Assembly: GCA_033763695.1 (NCBI GenBank)
Contig: JANRKB010000034.1
Coordinates: 1-36,950 of the forward strand
Length of the DNA stretch: 36,950 bases
Origin: JANRKB01 sp033763695
GTDB lineage: Bacteria > Planctomycetota > Phycisphaerae > Phycisphaerales > UBA1924
Direction of reading: 5' to 3'
In this document: one piece after another, positions 31,036-36,950 of the stretch
Layout of the letters: each line of letters begins with the position of its first letter
Position numbering within the stretch: the first letter of the stretch is position 1
Translations under genes and position numbers: made by a program
The notes under the pieces: model-generated
Database searches by the model: none
What the model saw: the letters and a program-made list of their open reading frames with translations, nothing else
Told to the model about the DNA's origin: nothing

Positions 31036-33135
31036 TCAGCCAACGTCCGCAAGCCCGAGCGCCTCGCCATAGGCCTTCATCAGGCGACGCTTCACCAGCG
31101 TGTCCGCGGCTTGATCAAGGCGCGGCGAGCGGGCGACCCATTCCGCGGCGTCACGCCGTGCCACCGCGAGCAACGCCAAGTCCTTCGCCAGATCCGCAAC
31201 CTTAAACGGCGGCAGGCCCGACTGCTTGGTGCCGAGCAGTTCACCGGGCCCGCGTATCTCAAGGTCCTTCTCCGCGAGAACGAACCCGTCGCTGCAATCC
31301 TGCATCACTTGCAGCCGCTGCTTGCCTTCTTCGGTCTTTGCATCGCCGATGAGAACGCAGACGGAAGCCGCCGTGCCGCGTCCGACGCGCCCGCGCAACT
31401 GGTGAAGCTGAGCAAGGCCGAATCGATCGGCATGCTCGACGATCATCACGCTGGCGTTGGGCACGTCGACGCCGACTTCGATCACCGTCGTTGCAACCAA
31501 CGCGGAGATGCTGCCCGCGCGAAAGCGTTCCATCGTGGCATCGCGTGTGGCTCGCTTGAGCCTGCCGTGCAATGCGGCGAGTTTGAGACCTTCAAGCGGC
31601 CCTGTCTCAAGTTCTCGCATCAGCGAGCGCACATCTTTGAGTTCGTTGCCGTCGGACTCACCGGTGTCAATCGCAGGCACGACGACATACGCCTGCTCGC
31701 CCTTGTCGAGCCGCTCGCGAAGCCATGTGTAGACCTCGGGTCGCGTCTCATCGGTCACAACCCGCGTGCGAATCGGCGTGCGCCCCGGCGGCAGCCCGCG
31801 GATGGTCGAGATGTCAAGATCGCCGAAGAGCGTGATCGCCACCGTGCGTGGAATCGGCGTCGCGGTCATCACCAACACATGCGGCGTGGTGCTCGCGTCT
31901 TCGCCCTTGGCCCTTAGTGCCGATCGCTGATGCACGCCGAAGCGATGCTGCTCGTCGATGATCGCGAGAGCGAGCGACCGCCATTTCACTTTCTCGGTCA
32001 GCAGCGCGTGGGTGCCGATGACGATGTCGATCTCGCCGCTCTCAAGACGCGCGAGGATCGATTCTCGCGAGTCCTTGTCGATGGAGCCTGTCAGCAGTTC
32101 AACGCGCACCTTCGAGCTTTGCAGCATGCGCGAGATGTTGGCGTGGTGTTGCTCGGCGAGGATCTCGGTGGGTGCCATCAACGCCGCCTGCTCACCCGAC
32201 GCCACGGCCATCATCATCGCATACAGCGCAACCACCGTCTTTCCCGAACCGACATCGCCCTGGATCAGTCGATTGGTCGGGACAGGACGGGACAGATCCG
32301 CGATGATCTCCTTGAGCACGGACTCCTGAGCCGCGGTCAATGCGAACGGGAATCGCTCGCGTATGCGTGCGTCAATTCCTGCGTCATGTCGCAGCGCGGG
32401 GGCCCGCAGTCTCTCGCGAAGATGAGCCCGCTTGAGATGCACGCCGAGCTGGAGCAACAGGAACTCGTCGTACGCGAGCCGCCGACGTGCCTGCTTGGTT
32501 TCCTCCTCTTCCGAAGGCCGATGCATCGCCCGATACGCGTCGCGCAGCGGCATCAGGTCACGCTTCTTGCGATACTCCTCGGGCAGGTGATCCTCAATCT
32601 GGGCAAGTGCCGCGTCGAGCACCGGCGCGAGCGTGCGCTCGATCATCGCCGAGTTGACGCGTTCGCTCGCCGGGTAGACGGGCCGCAGACGCGCATCACG
32701 CAAGCCGGGTTCGCTGCGTTCAACAGGCAGGATCTCAAACTGCGGGTTGACCATCTGCACGCCGGGACCGAAGCGTTGGGCCTTGCCCTGCACCCTCAGC
32801 CGCAGGCCGGGCACGATGCGATCGCGAAGATACAACCCGTTGAACCACGTCAGATCGACGCGCCCGGTGGCATCCATGAGCACGGCTTCAAATCGGGGTC
32901 GCCTGCCGCGCTGGACGACGCGCGTCGCGGTGATCTCGCCGCGTGCCGAGGAAATGTGACCCGGGACGATTTGACTGACAGTGCTCTCGGCCTCGTGTCG
33001 CTCGTGGCGCATCGGCAGGTGCGCGAGCAGCTTTCCGAGGTTTGTCAGGCCCAGCGCACGCAGTCCCGACGCACCGGTCTTGGTCACACCGGGCAGTTGG
33101 TCGATGGGCGTGCTGAGCGAGACAGGGTCGGACAC
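31036..33135 (-). CDS. recG: ATP-dependent DNA helicase RecG
   Basis: RecG remodels stalled replication forks and branch-migrates Holliday junctions. The 699-aa protein has the N-terminal wedge domain (OB-like fold, about residues 55-150; FEAVLMDATGRVDLTWFNG), then helicase domain 1 with Walker A GDVGSGKT (293-300), APTEILAEQHH, DEQH (394-397) and TATPIPRT (424-431), and helicase domain 2 with HADRFGLAQLHQLRGRVGRG and the C-terminal TRG-like segment. Length is typical. GTG 33135 is used because it matches the family start and follows a TACGCT box; the open frame to 33342 adds unlike sequence and would overlap polX. It diverges from polX across 44 bp. Confidence 0.96.
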   Translation of the reverse strand: MSDPVSLSTPIDQLPGVTKTGASGLRALGLTNLGKLLAHLPMRHERHEAESTVSQIVPGHISSARGEITATRVVQRGRRPRFEAVLMDATGRVDLTWFNGLYLRDRIVPGLRLRVQGKAQRFGPGVQMVNPQFEILPVERSEPGLRDARLRPVYPASERVNSAMIERTLAPVLDAALAQIEDHLPEEYRKKRDLMPLRDAYRAMHRPSEEEETKQARRRLAYDEFLLLQLGVHLKRAHLRERLRAPALRHDAGIDARIRERFPFALTAAQESVLKEIIADLSRPVPTNRLIQGDVGSGKTVVALYAMMMAVASGEQAALMAPTEILAEQHHANISRMLQSSKVRVELLTGSIDKDSRESILARLESGEIDIVIGTHALLTEKVKWRSLALAIIDEQHRFGVHQRSALRAKGEDASTTPHVLVMTATPIPRTVAITLFGDLDISTIRGLPPGRTPIRTRVVTDETRPEVYTWLRERLDKGEQAYVVVPAIDTGESDGNELKDVRSLMRELETGPLEGLKLAALHGRLKRATRDATMERFRAGSISALVATTVIEVGVDVPNASVMIVEHADRFGLAQLHQLRGRVGRGTAASVCVLIGDAKTEEGKQRLQVMQDCSDGFVLAEKDLEIRGPGELLGTKQSGLPPFKVADLAKDLALLAVARRDAAEWVARSPRLDQAADTLVKRRLMKAYGEALGLADVG

Positions 33136-33141
33136 GCTGCA

Positions 33142-33147
33142 AGCGTA
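33142..33147 (-). promoter_or_regulatory. Putative -10 box of recG (leaderless)
   Basis: TACGCT on the minus strand lies 6 nt before GTG 33135, without a Shine-Dalgarno sequence. The predicted -35 position falls on the polX -10 box. Confidence 0.4.
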
Positions 33148-33168
33148 TCCGAACGCGGGCGAGCGTCG

Positions 33169-33174
33169 TACCAT
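33169..33174 (+). promoter_or_regulatory. Putative -10 box of polX (leaderless)
   Basis: TACCAT lies 5 nt before ATG 33180, without a Shine-Dalgarno sequence. The predicted -35 position overlaps the recG -10 box on the other strand. Confidence 0.35.
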
Positions 33175-33179
33175 CGGCC

Positions 33180-35048
33180 ATGAGTTCCAATGAGGCCGTC
33201 GCGGCCTGCTTCGAAGAAATGGCGAAACTGCTCGACCTGCTTGGGGCCGACTCCTTTCGCGTCTCCGCGCATGCACGGGCGGCGCGGGCGATCGCCGACC
33301 ATCCCGCCGACATCGCCACGCTCGCCGCCGATCGAGCGGCACTGACCGGCATCGACGGCATCGGCAGCAAGACCGCGGACAAGATTATCGAGTGCATCAA
33401 CACCGGCACGATCGGCGAACTCAAGGAACTGCGGGCCCAGGTCCCGCCGGGCCTGCTCGAACTGCTCAACATTCCCGGCCTCGGCCCCAAGACCGTCCGC
33501 ATGTTCTGGAAGGACGCGGGAGTCATCGACAAGGCCGGCCTCAAGCGCATCATCGATGACGGCACGATTCTCAGCCTGCCGCGGATGGGTGCCAAGAGTG
33601 TTGAGAAGCTCAAGGCCTCGCTCGCGTTCGACAACGAGGCGGCCAAGCGACTCAACATCGGTCTGGCGATGCCGCTCGCCGAGCGTCTTGTCGCGCGATT
33701 CAAAGCGATGCCCGGCGTGCTCGACGCCCAGTTCGCTGGCTCGCTCCGGCGCGGCAAGGACACCGTCGGCGACCTCGACATCCTCGTCGCGGTGGCCGAC
33801 GCCCCTGCACCGCCCACGCCCGGCGCGACCAAGCCCAAGAGCGCCGAAGAGAACATCCATCCGGTGCTTGCGGCGTTCGTCGCAATGCCCGACATCAAGC
33901 AAGTGCTCGCCGCTGGCGAACGCAAGGCCTCAGCACGCGTCGCGCTGAACTTCACCAGCACGCGCTGGAAGGGCGACGACGATGCCGACGGCAGCGACAA
34001 GACCCCCACCATCCAGGTGGACGTGCGTGTCATCGCGGCGGACGCGTGGGGCGCGGCACTCATGTACTTCACCGGCAGCAAAGACCACAATGTCGTGCTG
34101 CGAGGGCTGGCCCGCGATAAGGGACTCACGCTCAATGAGTATGGGCTGTTCCCCGATCCGGAGAGCGAACGCGACCAGGCCCCGCCGCAGAGCCGCGGCG
34201 TGAAGCCGATCGCGTCGCGCACCGAGCAGGAGATCTTCTCCGCACTGGGTGTGCAATGGGTGCCGCCAGAGATCCGCGAAGCCCATGGCGAAACTTCGCT
34301 GCCGCAGACGCCATCGTTGATTGATGTCGCAGACATCAAGGCCGAACTGCACGCGCACACCACGGCGAGCGATGGGCGACTCGCTCTGCGTGAACTTGTG
34401 CTCGAAGCCAAGTCCCGCGGCTTTCACACGATCACCGTCACCGACCACAGCAAGTCCTCCGCGGTCGCCAACGGCCTGAGCGTCGAACGACTGCTGGCGC
34501 AGATCGATGAGATCCATCGCCTCCGCAACGAGATCGATGGCATCACGATCCTTGCGGGGTCTGAGGTCGACATCCTCGCCGACGGCACGCTCGACTACGA
34601 CGACGATGTACTTGCCCGACTCGATGTCGTTGTCGCTAGCCCTCACGTCGCCCTCTCGCAGGACCCCGTCACGAGCACTAAGCGACTGCTCAAGGCGATC
34701 CGTCATCCGATGGTCCACGTGATCGGACACCCGACAGGGCGGCTCATCAATCGCCGCGCCGGGATGTCTCCCGCGATGGACGAACTGATTGCCGCGGCCA
34801 AGGAGCATCGCGTCGCGCTGGAGATCAATGCCCACTGGATGAGGCTCGATCTGCGCGACACGCATGTGCGCCAGGCAGCCGAGGCGAACTGCCTCATCGC
34901 GATCGATTGCGACGTCCACGAGCGGGATGACTTCAACAATCTGCGATACGGCGTACTGAACGCGCGGCGCGGCTGGCTCCGCAAAGAGCAGTGCGTCAAC
35001 ACATGGGCCGCCGCCGAACTGCATGGATGGCTCAAGAGCAAGCGTTGA
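33180..35048 (+). CDS. polX: DNA polymerase X family protein with PHP domain
   Basis: Bacterial PolX fills short gaps in base excision repair; its PHP domain gives 3'-5' exonuclease and AP-endonuclease-type activity. The 622-aa product has the 8-kDa-like HhH region (IDGIGSKTADKI, IPGLGPKTVRMFW), the polymerase core GSLRRGKDTVGDLDIL with Asp198 and Asp200 and the third aspartate Asp281 in IQVDVRV, and the PHP domain with ELHAHTTASDG (390-399), TDHSKSSAVANG, GSEVDIL, IGHPTGRL, EINAH and DCDVHERDD. All polymerase aspartates are present. Two Pro- and Asp-rich loops (about 206-226 and 264-276) interrupt the palm. ATG 33180 starts directly after a TACCAT box. Confidence 0.95.
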   Translation: MSSNEAVAACFEEMAKLLDLLGADSFRVSAHARAARAIADHPADIATLAADRAALTGIDGIGSKTADKIIECINTGTIGELKELRAQVPPGLLELLNIPGLGPKTVRMFWKDAGVIDKAGLKRIIDDGTILSLPRMGAKSVEKLKASLAFDNEAAKRLNIGLAMPLAERLVARFKAMPGVLDAQFAGSLRRGKDTVGDLDILVAVADAPAPPTPGATKPKSAEENIHPVLAAFVAMPDIKQVLAAGERKASARVALNFTSTRWKGDDDADGSDKTPTIQVDVRVIAADAWGAALMYFTGSKDHNVVLRGLARDKGLTLNEYGLFPDPESERDQAPPQSRGVKPIASRTEQEIFSALGVQWVPPEIREAHGETSLPQTPSLIDVADIKAELHAHTTASDGRLALRELVLEAKSRGFHTITVTDHSKSSAVANGLSVERLLAQIDEIHRLRNEIDGITILAGSEVDILADGTLDYDDDVLARLDVVVASPHVALSQDPVTSTKRLLKAIRHPMVHVIGHPTGRLINRRAGMSPAMDELIAAAKEHRVALEINAHWMRLDLRDTHVRQAAEANCLIAIDCDVHERDDFNNLRYGVLNARRGWLRKEQCVNTWAAAELHGWLKSKR

Positions 35049-35063
35049 ACGAAGGATGTCGCA

Positions 35064-36146
35064 ATGGCCTCATCACGCGCCCCGGTCATTCTCGCACTCA
35101 CGATCGTCGCTGGCGTTGCGATTGCCGGAGGCTCTCTGCTCTTCCTCGGTTTGCGAGAGCCTCCCCCCGTGAAGACCGACGCGACCGCCGCACCTTCAGC
35201 ACCGACCTCAACCCCTGCGAAAGCACAGAATCCAGACACACCGTCCGCCGCGGCATCGGCCCGCCCGAGCGATCCACGGCGCATCGAGGAGATTCTGAGT
35301 GCCGCGGATCGCTTCGTCGCCGATGGTGAGGCCAACAAAGCGCGCGTGACGCTCGCGGCGGCTGTGCAGAGCTATCCGACCGACCAGTCGCTCCGCATCC
35401 GCTTCGCACGCGTGCTCGGCTCGCTGCAACAGCACGCGGAAGCGCACGAGCAGTACGAGAAAGCCCTGGCGATCGGCCCACGTAGCCCGACGATCGAGTT
35501 TGAAGCGGGCACGATGGCGAACGCGGCGGGCCGCCTGGAGCGTGCCCTTGAGCACTACGCCGCGGCTCAGACGCTTGACCCAGCCAACGCGGACTATCCG
35601 CTCTACCTCGGCGTGATGCAGCACAAGCTCAAGCAGAATGACGAGGCAAAGGCGAGCCTGATGCGCTCGGCCAAGCTCCGTCCCGACGCGCCGGCGGCGT
35701 GGGGCGTGCTCGCCGAGATCGCGATGGAAGAAAACAAGCCGACGATCGCACGCCAGCACATCAGCCGCGCTCGCGAACTGGAGCCCAAAGCGACCGCATG
35801 GCGGATGATTGAGGCTCGCGTGCTGAACCGACTCGGCAAGCCGGACGATGCACTCGGCGTCATCGCCGGAATCCCCGACGCGGAGCGACGCACGCTCGCG
35901 GTTGCAAGGCTTGAAGGCGAATCGCTCGGCATGCTCCGTCGCGTGAGCGACGCCGCGGCGGTCTTCGTCCAGGCATCAGAAGCCCGCCCAGAAGACCCCG
36001 ATCTCGCGCTCGAAGCAGCAACGTGGCTTGAGCGCGCGGGAGACACGACCAAGGCCAAGGCGTACGCCGCCCGCGCCGTCATGCTCGGCAATCCGGCCGC
36101 AGAAGCCGTCAAGAAGCGTCTCGACGCCGCGACTGAATCGAAATAG
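35064..36146 (+). CDS. Membrane-anchored TPR protein
   Basis: This 360-aa protein has one N-terminal transmembrane helix (about residues 7-29, ILALTIVAGVAIAGGSLLFL), a Pro/Ala/Thr-rich linker (to about residue 70), and then roughly six or seven tetratricopeptide repeats, for example RVTLAAAVQSYPTDQSLRIR, AHEQYEKALAIGPRSPTIEF, RALEHYAAAQTLDPANADYP and AKASLMRSAKLRPDAPAAWG. It probably acts in the periplasm as an interaction scaffold; partners are unknown. ATG 35064 has GAAGGA 8 nt upstream. It follows polX by 15 bp and may be co-transcribed with it, and it converges on queF. Confidence 0.83.
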   Translation: MASSRAPVILALTIVAGVAIAGGSLLFLGLREPPPVKTDATAAPSAPTSTPAKAQNPDTPSAAASARPSDPRRIEEILSAADRFVADGEANKARVTLAAAVQSYPTDQSLRIRFARVLGSLQQHAEAHEQYEKALAIGPRSPTIEFEAGTMANAAGRLERALEHYAAAQTLDPANADYPLYLGVMQHKLKQNDEAKASLMRSAKLRPDAPAAWGVLAEIAMEENKPTIARQHISRARELEPKATAWRMIEARVLNRLGKPDDALGVIAGIPDAERRTLAVARLEGESLGMLRRVSDAAAVFVQASEARPEDPDLALEAATWLERAGDTTKAKAYAARAVMLGNPAAEAVKKRLDAATESK

Positions 36147-36156
36147 CGCACCCGCG

Positions 36157-36534
36157 TTACTTCATCCACACGCTGGGGACTTCACCCGAGGCCGCTCGGA
36201 TGCTCGAACGGATTCCGCCGCGGCCCTTCCAGTCCGTGCGGATGAGCAGCCACTTGGGCTTGACCACCGCCGTCAGGTCGTCGCGGATGCGATTCGTCAC
36301 GGCCTCGTAGTAGATGCCCGCGTTGCGAAACGCCTGGTAGTAGAGCTTCAGGCTCTTGAGTTCCACGCACTGGCCGCCTTCGCGAGCCGGCGACGGCTCA
36401 TAGATGAGCGTCACATGACCGAAGTCCGGATGCCCCGTCTTGGGGCACACCGACGTGAACTCCTCCGAGACGTGCTCGATCACGAACGGCGCGTCCGACG
36501 GCGAAGGGAAACACTCAAGAATCGATCGGTCCAC
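36157..36534 (-). CDS. queF: NADPH-dependent 7-cyano-7-deazaguanine reductase
   Basis: QueF reduces preQ0 to preQ1 in queuosine biosynthesis for tRNA wobble modification. The 125-aa product is the short, single-domain type and shows FTSVCPKTGHPDFGHV with the nucleophilic Cys and the general-acid Asp, then CVELKSLKLYYQAFRN, IYYEAVTNRIRDDLTAV and TDWKGRGGI. Start choice: two adjacent GTG codons (36537 and 36534) follow AGGAG; the second gives 6-nt spacing and is preferred. A longer frame to 36690 would overlap the helicase gene and lacks conserved residues. Other queuosine genes (queC, queD, queE) are not in the window. No preQ1 riboswitch is seen upstream. Confidence 0.92.
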   Translation of the reverse strand: MDRSILECFPSPSDAPFVIEHVSEEFTSVCPKTGHPDFGHVTLIYEPSPAREGGQCVELKSLKLYYQAFRNAGIYYEAVTNRIRDDLTAVVKPKWLLIRTDWKGRGGIRSSIRAASGEVPSVWMK

Positions 36535-36596
36535 CACTTGCTCCTGATGAAAACAACGCCCACGGCTGTGCGCGGGAGCCATAATAGCGCTGGCCA

Positions 36597-36950
36597 CTAG
36601 ACGCGAACGCGCGCCCACGCCTCGGCGATTCGCTTGGCGGACACGGGCACGCTCGTCCGCAGTTCCTGAGCAAAGAGCGACACCCGCCACTCCTCCAGCA
36701 GCCAGCGGAACTCCACAAACGTCGGCTCGCTCAGAATCTCAGGGCCCTTGCTCACCACCGTCTGCTTGACGGCGTTCCAGTACGCCCCCACTTCGATCAT
36801 CGCCTGACGATCTCGCTCCAGCGTGCCGGGGCCGAGTTTGCGGAGTCGCGCCGATGCCGCCGCGAAGTATCGCGGCACATGCCGCAGCCAGCGATAGGGC
36901 AGTTCGATCAGGAACCGCTTGGGCAGCATCGCCTTCACCTGTTCATCCAC
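36597..36950 (-). CDS. hrpA: C-terminus of HrpA-like ATP-dependent RNA helicase (partial, 5' end outside window)
   Basis: Only the last 117 codons are visible; the gene runs off the window end. The sequence PYRWLRHVPRYFAAASARLR and the ending FRWLLEEWRVSLFAQELRT, then VSAKRIAEAW, match the DUF3418 C-terminal domain of HrpA, a DEAH-box RNA helicase involved in RNA processing and ribosome rescue. No helicase motif lies in the window, so the name rests on this domain alone. The stop codon is TAG at 36597-36599, 62 bp before the queF start on the same strand. Confidence 0.8.
   Translation of the reverse strand: MDEQVKAMLPKRFLIELPYRWLRHVPRYFAAASARLRKLGPGTLERDRQAMIEVGAYWNAVKQTVVSKGPEILSEPTFVEFRWLLEEWRVSLFAQELRTSVPVSAKRIAEAWARVRV

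Noticed and set aside
36535..36596. preQ1 riboswitch upstream of queF.
   Set aside because: The 62-bp gap shows no preQ1-I type stem-loop with an A-rich tail.
1..36950. Mobile element, prophage or defence island.
   Set aside because: No transposase, integrase, terminal repeats or defence-type genes are seen, and nearly all genes are housekeeping.

Overview
The window looks like chromosomal core DNA of a GC-rich Gram-negative planctomycete, most likely class Phycisphaerae. The pointers are a prepilin-like protein with the planctomycete-typical H-X9-DG C-terminal motif, a lipoprotein with a DUF1570-like HExxH metallopeptidase centre, a three-subunit proton-pumping transhydrogenase, KdsB (LPS Kdo activation) and TatA, and tRNA genes without an encoded CCA. 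This taxonomic call is inference from gene content; no rRNA is present.

Layout. 1-4.7 kb (minus): tRNA-Met, tatA, a FolD-family protein, an unknown 208-aa protein, kdsB and a TPR protein. 4.9-7.6 kb: a lipoprotein metallopeptidase (+), rpsP (-) with a clear terminator, a prepilin-like protein (+) and tRNA-Leu (-). 7.9-11.7 kb (minus): a PilZ protein, purD and a Fur-family regulator (purD and the regulator overlap by GTGA), preceded by a threonine aldolase with its own terminator. 11.7-16.2 kb: a 4-TM protein diverging from a fatty acid desaturase, ugd convergent to the desaturase across a bidirectional terminator, then an ECF sigma factor and a zinc-type anti-sigma factor diverging from ugd. 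16.2-20.2 kb (minus): ileS, overlapped by a methyltransferase gene. 20.6-24.3 kb (+): carA, a heptad-repeat palindromic element, tRNA-Thr (-), a DUF2256-DUF3253 protein and an exported M28 peptidase. 24.3-27.7 kb (minus): a methyltransferase, a membrane protein and pheS. 27.9-31.0 kb (+): pntAA-pntAB-pntB. 31.0-36.95 kb: recG (-) diverging from polX (+), a membrane-anchored TPR protein (+), queF (-) and the 3' end of an hrpA-like helicase gene (-).

Most genes are housekeeping: translation (ileS, pheS, rpsP, tRNAs), nucleotide and one-carbon metabolism (purD, carA, folD-like), DNA repair (recG, polX), envelope (kdsB, ugd, tatA, desaturase) and redox balance (pnt). I found no phage, insertion sequence, CRISPR array, toxin-antitoxin pair or defence island, and no convincing new multi-gene system.

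The signals worth following up are finer-grained: a FolD homologue in which all three cyclohydrolase residues are replaced; an approximately 80-residue insertion in PurD; an IleRS with a degenerate C-terminal zinc site and an acidic insert encoded by short repeats; a palindromic intergenic element built from 7-nt repeats; and a recurrent TANNNT box 5-8 nt upstream of start codons that lack a Shine-Dalgarno sequence, which suggests leaderless transcripts.
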